Of a stretch of 64,000 nucleotides of DNA, positions 52,277-60,482 are shown in pieces. The notes under the pieces were generated by a model that saw nothing but the letters and a program-made list of their open reading frames with translations, ran no database searches and had not been told where the DNA came from. The DNA lies in contig NZ_CP059154.1 of NCBI RefSeq assembly GCF_013456555.2, positions 1,674,001-1,738,000 of the forward strand. Reading direction: 5' to 3'. Numbering within the stretch: position 1 is the first letter of the stretch; the number at the start of each line of letters is the position of its first letter. This DNA is from Natrinema zhouii. GTDB taxonomy: Archaea > Halobacteriota > Halobacteria > Halobacteriales > Natrialbaceae. The translations under genes and the position numbers were made by a program.

Positions 52277-53191
52277 ATGGCCCGCGCCTATGCTAACCAG
52301 AGCCGGTTCGTTGGAACCGTCTCGGGCTTGGTAAAGGAGATGCGCCCCTGGCAGTGGTACAAGCAGAGCATTCTGCTCTTGGGGATCGTCTTCTCCGAGA
52401 ATTTGTTCGATCCGGTCGCCGTCACGAACGTCACCGTCGGGATCGTCGCCTTCTGTGCCATCACGGGCACGACGTACATCGGCAACGACATCCTCGATAT
52501 CGAGGAGGACCGCAACCACCCGCGGAAGAAACACCGTCCCATCGCCAGCGGTCAGGTCTCGATCCCCGTCGCAGTATCGTTCGCGTTCCTACTCTTCGTC
52601 GTCGGACTCTCCCTCTCCTGGTACCTCGGCCCGCTGTTCCTCCTCGTCGTTTGCACGTATCTCGCCCAGAACGCGCTTTACTCCTCGTTTCTGAAGGATA
52701 TTGTCATCGTCGACGTGATGGTCATCGCCGTCGGGTTCGTCCTGCGGGCCATCGCGGGCGTCGTCGCCATCGACGTCTACCTGAGTCCCTGGCTCGTCGT
52801 CTGTACGTTTCTCGGGGCGCTAATGCTCGCGCTCGGCAAACGCCGCCACGAGATGGTCGTCAACGATGATCCGGCCGCGGCGCGCGCGACCCTCGCCGAG
52901 TACACCGAGGAGACGCTCGACCAGTTGCTCGTCGTCGTCCTCGCGGCGCTGGTCGTCTCCTACTCGCTCTACACGTTCTACCGCGGCGGGATGTGGATGA
53001 TGGCCACGCTCCCGTTCGCCGTCTTCGCGGCCTTCCGTTACCACTTCCTCGCCCACACGCAGGATCTGGGCGGCGACCCGAAGTTCCTCTTCGGTGACCG
53101 CCCGTTTCTCGTCAATCTCGTCGTCTGGGGGCTTCTCGTTATCGCAGTCCTTTACGAGGTTCCACCCCGACTCATCGAGATGATCACGTGA
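52277..53191 (+). CDS. UbiA-family prenyltransferase resembling decaprenyl-phosphate phosphoribosyltransferase (DPPR synthase)
   Basis: This 304-residue protein has about nine TM helices. The catalytic motif is N70-D71-x2-D74-x3-D78, followed by HPRKKHRPIASG. That order, plus RPWQWYKQ near the start, VLRAIAGVVA, LALGKRRHEM and a YTEETLDQ segment, closely follows mycobacterial Rv3806c. That enzyme adds phosphoribose from PRPP to decaprenyl phosphate, the first step to decaprenylphosphoryl arabinose. Other UbiA members (geranylgeranylglyceryl-phosphate and quinone enzymes) have different surroundings to this motif. The gene begins an operon with a PHP protein and a flippase. The archaeal acceptor lipid would be a dolichol-type phosphate (inference). 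Confidence 0.9.
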   Translation: MARAYANQSRFVGTVSGLVKEMRPWQWYKQSILLLGIVFSENLFDPVAVTNVTVGIVAFCAITGTTYIGNDILDIEEDRNHPRKKHRPIASGQVSIPVAVSFAFLLFVVGLSLSWYLGPLFLLVVCTYLAQNALYSSFLKDIVIVDVMVIAVGFVLRAIAGVVAIDVYLSPWLVVCTFLGALMLALGKRRHEMVVNDDPAAARATLAEYTEETLDQLLVVVLAALVVSYSLYTFYRGGMWMMATLPFAVFAAFRYHFLAHTQDLGGDPKFLFGDRPFLVNLVVWGLLVIAVLYEVPPRLIEMIT

Positions 53192-53222
53192 CCATCTCAC
53201 TCCACTTCGCACCGAGACCACC

Positions 53223-53909
53223 ATGACACGACGATACGATCTTCAGGTACACACGAACGCTTCGCCCTGCTCGAGCACTCCTCCCGAGCGCGTGGCCGAA
53301 GCAGCGGTCGACGCCGGACTCGACGGCATCGCCGTCACCGACCACGACACGCTCGCCAACGTCGACGCCGTTCGGGACGCCGCGCCGGACGACCTCGAAG
53401 TGATCCCCGCGGTCGAAGTGACGACGACCGAGGGTCACCTCCTGGCGCTCGACGTCGCGGAGGCACCGCCGCAGACTGATCCGCTGGCGGTGGTCGACCA
53501 CGTCCACGAGCAGGGCGGCGTCGCCGTCCTCTCGCATCCGTTCGACACGTTGCGGCAGTATTACGAGACCGACCTCGGAGCACTCGCGGACGCCGTTGAC
53601 GGGGTCGAAACGGTGAATTCGCGCTGCGTCCGCCGTCGGTTCAACGAGCGCGCAGCGGCGTACGCGGCCGCCCGCGACCTGCCGGCGACCGGCGGAAGCG
53701 ACGCTCACTTCCCGATGGAAATCGGCCGCGCGTACACCAGCGTCGAAGACGACGGCTCGCTCGTAGACGCCGTCCGCGACGGGCGCGTTCGAGCGAGCGG
53801 TCGCGGACGGTACCTCTCGGGACACGTCGCGACGAAACTCCACCAGCTCCGCACCGCCTCCGGTCGCGCCGTCGGGACGCTCACGTCGGGGGGATTCCTG
53901 CGGCGATGA
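53223..53909 (+). CDS. PHP-domain phosphoesterase
   Basis: This 228-residue protein has the PHP metal ligands: H10 in DLQVHTNAS, D40-H41-D42 (TDHDTLANVD), a Glu (VIPAVEVTT), His in VLSHPFDTL, and Asp-His in GGSDAHFP. PHP enzymes hydrolyse phosphoesters; some single-domain members are phosphatases. It lies 31 bp after the UbiA gene, and its last four bases overlap the next gene (ATGA). In this position it is a candidate for dephosphorylating a prenyl-phosphoryl-phosphoribose, a step done by a PAP2-type enzyme in mycobacteria. That role is inference from context only. Confidence 0.85.
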   Translation: MTRRYDLQVHTNASPCSSTPPERVAEAAVDAGLDGIAVTDHDTLANVDAVRDAAPDDLEVIPAVEVTTTEGHLLALDVAEAPPQTDPLAVVDHVHEQGGVAVLSHPFDTLRQYYETDLGALADAVDGVETVNSRCVRRRFNERAAAYAAARDLPATGGSDAHFPMEIGRAYTSVEDDGSLVDAVRDGRVRASGRGRYLSGHVATKLHQLRTASGRAVGTLTSGGFLRR

Positions 53910-54871
53910 GCGACTACGGTGAGACCGTCGTCGACTACGGCCGGGCGGTCGTCCGCGACCACGGCATCTGGCTGACGGCACTCCTCTCGGTCGTCGTCTT
54001 CCTCGGCCTCGCCGCCTACGCGAACGTCGGCGACGTGACGAGCGCCCTCGCCACCCTGAACTGGGGGACGTTCGCGGCCGTTATCGGCCTGACGACCGTC
54101 GGGTACGGCTTCCGGTTCGCCAAGTGGCACTACTACCTCCGGCGGCTCGAGGTGGAGATCCCGCTCGAGGCGAGCGCCGTCACCTTCTTCAGCGGCCTGA
54201 TGATGGTCGTCACGCCGGGGAAGGCCGGCGAGGTCTGGAAGGCGTGGTTCCTCCGAGAGGAGCGCGGCGTCCCCGTGAGCAAGACCACCTCTGTCGTCGG
54301 CGCCGAGCGCGTCACGGACCTCATCGCGCTGAGTGCGATGGCCGCGCTCGGACTGCTGGTCTACAGCCGCTCGTCGCTCCCCGTCGTCATCGTCCTCGGC
54401 GCCATCGCGGCCGGTATCGGCCTGCTCCAGTGGCGACGGGCCAGCCTGACGATCCTCGGTCGTCTCGAGTCGGTCCCAGTCGTCGGCGACTACGCGACCG
54501 AACTGGAGCGGTTCTACGAGAGCGCCTACCAGCTGTTTCAGTTTCGCCCGCTGGTCGTCTCGACGCTGTGCAGCCTCGCGGCGTGGGGTCTGGAGGGCGT
54601 CGCCCTCTGGCTGGTCCTCGAGGGGTTCGGCCTCGAGACCAGCGTCGTGATCGGCCTGTTCGTCTTCGGCCTCGGATCGGTCGTCGGCGCGGTGTCGATG
54701 CTCCCGGGGGGCCTCGCGGCGGCGGAGGCGTCCATGGTCGGCGTGCTGCTCACGTTCGGCTACCCCGAAGCCGTCGCGGCCGCCGCCACGATCGTCATCC
54801 GCGTGGGGACGCTGTGGTACGCCGCGGCGCTCGGGACGGCGGTGTTTCTCACGTACAAGGCAACCCGGTGA
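53906..54871 (+). CDS. Flippase-like membrane protein (LPG_synthase_TM/UPF0104 family)
   Basis: This 321-residue protein has eight or so TM helices in the pattern of the LPG synthase membrane domain. Family motifs are TPGKAGEVWKAWFLREERG (T-P-x-x-x-G-E) at about 110-128, GAVSMLPGGLAAAEASM and RVGTLWYAAALG at the end. Proteins of this family, alone, are proposed to translocate or flip lipids and are often linked with polyprenyl-glycan genes, such as the membrane half of Haloferax AglD. Start overlaps the PHP stop (ATGA), so the UbiA-PHP-flippase genes form one operon. Confidence 0.85.
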   Translation: MSDYGETVVDYGRAVVRDHGIWLTALLSVVVFLGLAAYANVGDVTSALATLNWGTFAAVIGLTTVGYGFRFAKWHYYLRRLEVEIPLEASAVTFFSGLMMVVTPGKAGEVWKAWFLREERGVPVSKTTSVVGAERVTDLIALSAMAALGLLVYSRSSLPVVIVLGAIAAGIGLLQWRRASLTILGRLESVPVVGDYATELERFYESAYQLFQFRPLVVSTLCSLAAWGLEGVALWLVLEGFGLETSVVIGLFVFGLGSVVGAVSMLPGGLAAAEASMVGVLLTFGYPEAVAAAATIVIRVGTLWYAAALGTAVFLTYKATR

Positions 54872-54964
54872 GCGGTCCGTATCCAGCGACCGGCGACACC
54901 GAGACACTCGAGAGACGTTGACCGGGACCGACGGGGCCGCAACGGCCGGCGAGGCCGGACCCGA

Positions 54965-56269
54965 TCACTGACGGGCTCTGATCCGCCGCCAGCCGAAGAC
55001 GACCCCCTCCGCACAGAGCCAGAGCGCCCCGAGGGCGATGCCGGCGACGTGCAGCACCTGCGGGAGGTGCATCCACGTCGGGAGGACGTACTGGGCCATG
55101 GCCGCCCCCTTCCGAATCGCCGACTCGACGGGGCCGGGCTCGTCGTCGACCGCGGTCAGTTCGGTCCCCGGTGGAACGTCGGACCGCTCGTCGACGCCGA
55201 TCCGGTCGGCCTCGTACGCCAGCGGTATCACCTCGCCGGCGCGATCGTCGAACTGCCAGACGATCTCGCCGGCGGGGTCGACCTCGAGCACGCGGTTGTT
55301 CCGGGAGTCGGTGATGAGCGTGTTGCCGTTGGGTAGCCGGTCGGCGTCCCGAGGCCACTGGAGGGGCTCGCTCGCGGGGCCGGTGTAGCGCCAGACGCGC
55401 GCTTCAGACTCGACGTCGAGTTCGACGATGCGCCCGTTCTCGCTGTCGGCGACGACCATCGTCCCCTGGTCTTCGATGCGGTGCGGATTGTGCTGTTTGT
55501 CCAGTACGTCGTGGTTCCCGGGCTCGCCGATGACGTCGACGACCTCGTCGGTCTCCGGATCGACCTCGATGATCGCGTCGAAGTTGCGGATGCTCATCTG
55601 GAAGTTGCCGTTCTCCAGTCGGTCGATGTCGTTCGCGTGCGTCCAGTCGTCGTGTTCCCCTTCCTTCTCGGGACCGCCGTACTCCTCGTAGAACGGCGTG
55701 CCCGGCGTCAAGTGGTCCTCGGCGTGCCACTCCCAGGTGATCTCGCCGTCACGGTCGACGGTGAACGCGCGATCATTCCCCATGTCGACGATCGCCGTCT
55801 CGCCGTTCTCGAGGCGCTCGAAGTCGTGGACTTCGTGGTCGGCGATGAACTCGTCGTACCAGTCGTACTCCCAGACGACCTCGTTCGAGTCCGTATCGAT
55901 TTCGACGACGCGATTGTGGACGCACTGGTGGTCTGTCTCCTCGTACTCGAGGTACTCCTCGGGGCAGTCTTCGGCGGGCGTCCTGACGGCGACGGCCGCC
56001 AGCACCGTTCCCTCGTCGAGTTGTTCGACGCCGAACACGCGCGAGTCCGGCACCGACCACTCCCAGACGACCTCGCCGTCGGGCGCCAGTTCGACGACCC
56101 GCCCGTCGTCGTTGTACGAATGGACGCCGACGAGCGTGTTCCCGGGGTACCTGCCGTCGTCGGTTACGACTCTCGGCTCGCGATCGATAACGACCGCTTG
56201 GACGCCGAGTGACGCGAGCAGGAGGACGATGACAGCGGCGGCGACGGCGACGCGGGTTCGCTGGTTCAT
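54965..56269 (-). CDS. Arylsulfotransferase-like beta-propeller protein, membrane anchored at both ends
   Basis: The protein has 434 residues. An N-terminal TM (VAVAAAVIVLLLASLGVQAVV) is followed by an outer propeller with GVHSYNDDGRVVELAPDGEVVWEW, HEVHDFERLENGETAIVD, HANDIDRLENGNFQMSIRNFDAI and QHNPHRIEDQGTMVVADSENGRIVELD, with repeated His positions as in the ASST family. A C-terminal TM closes it (LHVAGIALGALWLC). Bacterial ASST moves sulfate between phenols; archaeal members may sulfate glycans or be non-catalytic. It ends the glycan cluster and converges with the flippase gene. Sulfated sugars occur in haloarchaeal surface glycoproteins, which fits. Confidence 0.8.
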   Translation of the reverse strand: MNQRTRVAVAAAVIVLLLASLGVQAVVIDREPRVVTDDGRYPGNTLVGVHSYNDDGRVVELAPDGEVVWEWSVPDSRVFGVEQLDEGTVLAAVAVRTPAEDCPEEYLEYEETDHQCVHNRVVEIDTDSNEVVWEYDWYDEFIADHEVHDFERLENGETAIVDMGNDRAFTVDRDGEITWEWHAEDHLTPGTPFYEEYGGPEKEGEHDDWTHANDIDRLENGNFQMSIRNFDAIIEVDPETDEVVDVIGEPGNHDVLDKQHNPHRIEDQGTMVVADSENGRIVELDVESEARVWRYTGPASEPLQWPRDADRLPNGNTLITDSRNNRVLEVDPAGEIVWQFDDRAGEVIPLAYEADRIGVDERSDVPPGTELTAVDDEPGPVESAIRKGAAMAQYVLPTWMHLPQVLHVAGIALGALWLCAEGVVFGWRRIRARQ

Positions 56270-56687
56270 GTGGGCACTAACAGGGGAGGCCGATTCGAGG
56301 AACGAGCCTGTCGCAGAGCCGGGTCAATCATACGGAGTACGGACCTGTCCAGGGAGGGCTACACCACGGAATTAGATGAAACTAGGGCTCGTGAGCGGAC
56401 AGCGACGATGTGGCGGTGAACTGTCTCGGGATGAAGTGGTTCGAGACGCCGCTGGCGTCTCGTCACTAAGCGGGAGCTTCGTTCCCGCGAGATCGTCGGC
56501 GCTTCGCGCCGACCGCTGACGGTTCTTTCGGAAGCGCCCTGTCCGCGAATCCGAAAAATTCGCTCGATCCCGAGAACCTCAGGTTCTCGGACAACTCGAT
56601 GCATTCGGCCTGCGACATCTGTAGAGCCGACTTCCCGTTCCCTCATCGAGGCCTCCGTTTTTGGTCGCCCGCACCCTACGAGCAGCC
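56270..56687. other. Intergenic region with an ORF remnant and four hairpins
   Basis: The 418 bp between two diverging genes contain an open stretch (DVAVNCLGMKWFETPLASRH) that ends in TAA at 56467-56469, followed by a hairpin-rich segment. No complete gene fits. The promoter of the cobalamin-binding gene should lie at its right end. Confidence 0.45.
56442..56590 (+). other. Cluster of four hairpins, possible IS605 right end or structured RNA
   Basis: Four inverted repeats follow one another: 56442-56462 (CGAGACGCC/GGCGTCTCG, 3-nt loop), 56470-56488 (GCGGGAGC/GTTCCCGC), 56495-56513 (GTCGGCGC/GCGCCGAC, loop TTC) and 56570-56590 (CCGAGAACCT/AGGTTCTCGG). The second and third share a TTC loop. 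The first overlaps the end of a short reading-frame remnant. Confidence 0.5.
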
Positions 56688-57668
56688 ATGCGAATCGTCA
56701 CGACGCTCCCCTCGGCGACCGAGATGGTGGCCGCGCTCGGCTGCGAGCCAGTCGGCGTCTCCCACGAGTGCGATTACCCACCGGACGCCGCGGCCGCGCC
56801 CGCCGTCACCCGCTCGCGGATCGATACCGCGGGCTCGAGCGGCGAGATCGATCAGCAGGTGCTCGAGACCGCCGATACCGAGGGTGGCGTCTACGACGTC
56901 GAGGTCGAGACGCTCGACGACCTCGAACCGGACGTGATCGTCACGCAGGGGATGTGCGACGTCTGTGCGGTCGACGCGGCGGTCGTCGAGGATGCAGTGG
57001 ACCGAATCGACGCCGACCCCGAGATCGTCCCGACCGATCCCCACAGCGTCGGCGACGTGCTGGACGACCTCGAGCGAATCGGCCGCGCGGTCGATCGCGA
57101 GGAGCGTGCTCGCGACGTTCGGCGGGATCTCGAGTCGCGGATAGAGACGGTTCGGAATCGAACCGCCGGTATCGCGGCCGAAGACCGTCCGCGCGTGGCG
57201 ATCTTCGACTGGACGGATCCCGCGATGATCGCGGGCCACTGGACAGCCGAACTCGTCGAGTGGGCCGGCGGCGAGTACGGGCTGGCCGACGTCGGCGAGC
57301 GCTCGAGTCCGCGCGAGTGGACGGACATCCGCGCGTACGATCCCGAAGTCGTGATCGTCGCACCCTGTGGCTTCGACCTCGAGCAAATCGCCCGGAACAG
57401 AACCGATCTCACCGAACGCGAGGGGTGGGGAGAGCTGACGGCGGTCCGGGAGGGGCGCGTCTGGGCGATGGACGGCGACCACTATCTCAATCGGCCCGGA
57501 CCGCGGCTGGTGGACACGCTCGAGGCGCTCGCACCGATCGTCCAGCCGGAGCTGTTCGACGGACCGACTGCGGACATCGCGGTTCCGTTCGCGGAACTCG
57601 AGGGGCTCGAGACGGGGACCGGAACAACTGATTCCGAGTCGAGAGCCGAAATCGACTCGAGCCCGTGA
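56688..57668 (+). CDS. Cobalamin-binding-type substrate-binding protein (BtuF-like, no signal peptide)
   Basis: This 326-residue protein has the PBP2/BtuF pattern: MRIVTTLPSATEMVAALGCEPVGVSHECDYPP at the start, DVIVTQGMCDVCAVDAAVVEDAV, VAIFDWTDPAMIAGHWTAELVEWAGGEYG and PEVVIVAPCGFDLEQ. Extracellular BtuF proteins carry a lipoprotein signal; this one begins directly with the first strand, so it works in the cytoplasm or its export route is unknown. Role in cobalamin salvage is inferred from the family. The gene overlaps the next start by four bases (GTGA). Confidence 0.82.
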   Translation: MRIVTTLPSATEMVAALGCEPVGVSHECDYPPDAAAAPAVTRSRIDTAGSSGEIDQQVLETADTEGGVYDVEVETLDDLEPDVIVTQGMCDVCAVDAAVVEDAVDRIDADPEIVPTDPHSVGDVLDDLERIGRAVDREERARDVRRDLESRIETVRNRTAGIAAEDRPRVAIFDWTDPAMIAGHWTAELVEWAGGEYGLADVGERSSPREWTDIRAYDPEVVIVAPCGFDLEQIARNRTDLTEREGWGELTAVREGRVWAMDGDHYLNRPGPRLVDTLEALAPIVQPELFDGPTADIAVPFAELEGLETGTGTTDSESRAEIDSSP

Positions 57669-58108
57669 TCGTCCTCCCGACCGCCGTCCGCGAGGCGATT
57701 CTCGAGCGCGCCCGTGAGGGGAAACCCGGGGAGATCTGTGGCGTCCTCGGGGGCACGTACGAGCCCGCCGGACAGAGTCGCGTTCGGTCGCAGTATCCGG
57801 CCGAAAACGTCGCCGATACGCCTCGGACGCGGTACGAGATCGATCCCGAGGAACAGCTGGCGATCTTCGATCGACTCGAGGACCGCGGCGAGGAAATAGT
57901 CGGCTTCTACCACTCCCATCCCCGCGGCCCGCCGCGACCGAGCGCGACCGACGCCGCGCAGGCGACGTGGCCCGATCGGTCCTATCTGATCGTCTCGCTC
58001 GAGCCGTGCGAGATCGGCTCGTGGCGCTGGCGGACCGGCGAGAGCGAGACGGCGGAAAGCGAGACAGCTACCGAGAGATTCGAACGGGAACAAGTAGTCG
58101 TCGGCTGA
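57665..58108 (+). CDS. JAMM/MPN+ metalloprotease, desampylase-like
   Basis: This 147-residue protein has the full JAMM motif: E23 (PGEICGVLGG), H83-x-H85, S93 and D96 (H-S-H-P-R-G-P-P-R-P-S-A-T-D). It matches the archaeal desampylases, such as Haloferax HvJAMM1, that remove SAMP ubiquitin-like proteins from targets. The C-terminus is acidic and disordered. The start is GTG at 57665, overlapping the previous stop, so both genes are translated together. A pairing of cobalamin-binding protein and desampylase has no obvious common pathway. Confidence 0.85.
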   Translation: MIVLPTAVREAILERAREGKPGEICGVLGGTYEPAGQSRVRSQYPAENVADTPRTRYEIDPEEQLAIFDRLEDRGEEIVGFYHSHPRGPPRPSATDAAQATWPDRSYLIVSLEPCEIGSWRWRTGESETAESETATERFEREQVVVG

Positions 58109-58122
58109 TCGTCGAGCGGTTC

Positions 58123-58569
58123 TCAGTCGTCCGCGTCGTTCTCGAGTTCGTCGGCCCGTTTGCGCGCCTCCGCCGCCTGCTGCCGAAATTCCTCGATTCG
58201 CTGGCTCAGTTTCTTTCCGGCGGTGTATTTGAACTCGTCGGGCATCATCCCGTACTCGATATCGAGGGTGATCATCGTGTCACAGCCCTCGACGATTTCC
58301 GGTGCCCAACTTCCCTGTGCCAGCTTCGACTCGTCGGCGACCACCGCCTCGCCGTCCTCGACGTCGATGAACGCGCTCACGATGTTCCAGATGTTCGGAT
58401 CGCTCGAGCTCACCTCGTCGAACAACCCCTCGAGTCGCGAGTCCTTGAGCTCCTCGTCGCGCAGTTCCGCGAGCAGGTCCTCGAGCGCGTCGGCGATTTC
58501 CTCGTATTCGGCGGCTTCCTCGCGGAGTTCGGCCGGTGACTCGCTCGAGTCGTCTCGCGTTCCCGTCAT
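58123..58569 (-). CDS. Acidic protein of unknown function with an N-terminal coiled coil
   Basis: This 148-residue protein has a helical N-terminal third (ELREEAAEYEEIADALEDLLAELRD), a central part with SDPNIWNIVSAFIDVEDGEAVVADESKLAQGSWAPEIVEGCDTMITL and a helical C-terminus (LSQRIEEFRQQAAEARKRADELE). No family was recognised. The start at 58569 (MTGTRDDSSES) is taken because the upstream extension is basic. It converges with the desampylase gene with 14 bp between stops. Confidence 0.6.
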   Translation of the reverse strand: MTGTRDDSSESPAELREEAAEYEEIADALEDLLAELRDEELKDSRLEGLFDEVSSSDPNIWNIVSAFIDVEDGEAVVADESKLAQGSWAPEIVEGCDTMITLDIEYGMMPDEFKYTAGKKLSQRIEEFRQQAAEARKRADELENDADD

Positions 58570-58739
58570 CGGATACCCCCCGTCTCGTCGCTGTCGGCGA
58601 TCATATCGGAAGGTATCGGCTTCGGAACCGTAAACGTACGCTTCCGTTCCGTGATGAGCTGCGGAAACGGGTGGTCGGAGTTTGGTTGCTGTTTCTCCTG
58701 TCGAGACGAGCGTCCTGCTCGCGCGACAACACGGGATTT

Positions 58740-58849
58740 CCACACCCTCCCCAACCGATTCGTTCGCGCCTCGCGGCGCTCACTCATCCCTCGCGCAGTG
58801 TTATCTCGCGATTCACTTCGTTCATCGCTCGACAGCGCGCGCCACCGCA
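58740..58849 (+). repeat. Dispersed repeat, copy C
   Basis: It begins CCACACCCTCCCCAACCGAT, has CTCATCCCTCGCGC in the middle and ends GCGCGCCACCGCA. The centre again differs from the other copies and pairs partly with itself (TCGCGAT against ATCGCTCGA). It lies about 20 bp from the end of the sulfatase gene, read leftward. Confidence 0.72.
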
Positions 58850-58869
58850 TAGTCGTCATCGAGTGCGGT

Positions 58870-60354
58870 CTAGGACGCGTTCTCGAGCACGTCCGTCACC
58901 CAGACGCGGTTCGGGTCCGCCGTCTCCTCCATCCAGTCGGCCAGTCGATCCCGCATCTCTCGTCGCGCGTCCTCGTATTCGGGGTGGTCGATCAGGTTTC
59001 GGAGCTCCGCTGGGTCCGCCTCGAGATCGTACAGTTCGTCGATATCGGGGCCGTTGTAGACGTACTTGTAGCGCTCCGTGCGGACCATTCGCTGGCTGTA
59101 GAGTCCGAACTCGTCGCCGTGGTACTGGGCAAACGTCGAGACCCGCCAGTCGTGGCCCTCGGGGAGATCGCTCCCGTTCTCGAGCAGCGGAACCAGACTC
59201 CGCGAGTCGAAGCTGTCGGGAACCTGCACGTCCGCGATATCGAGGAAGGTCGCCGCGAGATCGTGCAGATGGACCGGGACCTCGCAACTCGAGCCGTCGT
59301 CGGCCACGCCCGGCCAGCGGATCTGCAGCGGGATGCGATAGGTGTCGTCGTACATCAGCGGCCCCTTGTTGAACTGGCGGTGGCTCCCGGCGAAATCGCC
59401 GTGGTCCGAGGCGTGGACCACGACCGTGTCGTCGGCCAGTCCCCGACTCTCGAGCGTCTCGAGGATCCGCTCGAACTGGTGGTCGATCAGCGTGATGAAG
59501 CCCCAGTACTTCGCGATGGCTTCGGCCCAGATGTCCCAATCGAAACCGGTCACGCCGCGGTAGGCGAGGTAGTTCTCGTGGACCTGCGGCTTCCCGTCGT
59601 ACGTTTCGGCGTAGCTCTCGGGCGGCTCGATCTCGTCGGGATCGTACAGTGAGGCGTAGGGCTCCGGAACGACGTAGGGGTGGTGCGGGCCGTAGAAGTC
59701 CGCCCGGTGGAAGAACGGGCCGTCTCGATCGCCGTCCGCATGCGATTCGATCGCGTCGATCGTCCGCTCGGCGAGGAAATAGGCTCGCGTGTCCTCGACG
59801 TCGACGGACGTTTTTGCGGCGACGAACGTCCCTTCGGAGCTCTCTCTCGGCTCCTCGCCGGTGTAGATCTCCTCCTCGAGATCGGCCTCGCCGACCGGGA
59901 CGCCTTGCTCCTCGCGGTACTCGCGGAACGCCTCGTCGATGTCGTCGTGATGTTCGTCGCTGCCCCCGAGATACGAGAAGCCGAAATCGGCGGGCGTCTG
60001 GTCGCGGCCAGCGTGCCACTTCCCGGTATAAGTGAGATCGTAGCCGGCCGCGACGAGTTCCTCCGAGAACGTCGGCAGGTCCGCGGGCAGGTTCGCCCGG
60101 ATCGCGTCCGGCTCGTGGCAGTTGTTCAGCATTCCGTGACCGTGGGGAAACTGACCGGTCAGGAGCGACGCGCGAGCACTCGAGCAGATGCTGATCGGCG
60201 TAAACGCCTGCTCGAAGCGGATCCCTTCGCTCGAGAGCCGATCGATCGCCGGCGTGTCGACCGGGGGGCCCTCGGGTGCGCTGGCGTCGTATCGCTCCTG
60301 GTCGGTGAGCACGAACAGGACGTTCGGGCGGGTGTCGGCGTCAGCGTCAGCCAT
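58870..60354 (-). CDS. Sulfatase-family hydrolase (Cys-type)
   Basis: This 494-residue protein has the sulfatase order of motifs: NVLFVLTDQERYDA (metal site), ISICSSARASLLTGQFPHGHG (nucleophile loop), TYTGKWHAG, and VHASDHGDFAGSHRQFNKGPLMYDDTYRIPL. The nucleophile loop is C-S-S-A-R, lacking the Pro of C-x-P-x-R that formylglycine-generating enzymes usually need. No signal peptide is present. Sulfate ester or phosphonate substrate is open. The start at 60354 (MADADADTRPNV) is taken; the longer frame adds a basic stretch. Copy C of the dispersed repeat follows it. Confidence 0.87.
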   Translation of the reverse strand: MADADADTRPNVLFVLTDQERYDASAPEGPPVDTPAIDRLSSEGIRFEQAFTPISICSSARASLLTGQFPHGHGMLNNCHEPDAIRANLPADLPTFSEELVAAGYDLTYTGKWHAGRDQTPADFGFSYLGGSDEHHDDIDEAFREYREEQGVPVGEADLEEEIYTGEEPRESSEGTFVAAKTSVDVEDTRAYFLAERTIDAIESHADGDRDGPFFHRADFYGPHHPYVVPEPYASLYDPDEIEPPESYAETYDGKPQVHENYLAYRGVTGFDWDIWAEAIAKYWGFITLIDHQFERILETLESRGLADDTVVVHASDHGDFAGSHRQFNKGPLMYDDTYRIPLQIRWPGVADDGSSCEVPVHLHDLAATFLDIADVQVPDSFDSRSLVPLLENGSDLPEGHDWRVSTFAQYHGDEFGLYSQRMVRTERYKYVYNGPDIDELYDLEADPAELRNLIDHPEYEDARREMRDRLADWMEETADPNRVWVTDVLENAS

Positions 60355-60482
60355 CGGGCGAGGTACGTCGCCGCCGCAGTTAACGATGGGACCTGCAGCC
60401 GTGATCTCGCTCGACCGCGGGTACGTACGATACCCCGATGTGAACCCCATAGTTCATTAGCGACCCGTTCGACGGACCACGC

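Noticed and set aside
47396..56269. The block as a horizontally acquired island
   Set aside because: Gene composition is as acidic and GC-rich as the surroundings. Only the intergenic palindrome looks mobile, and no integrase or att pair was found.
56599..56937. ORF beginning MHSACDICRADFPF
   Set aside because: Runs through the cobalamin-binding gene in another frame and has a proline/arginine-rich shadow composition.
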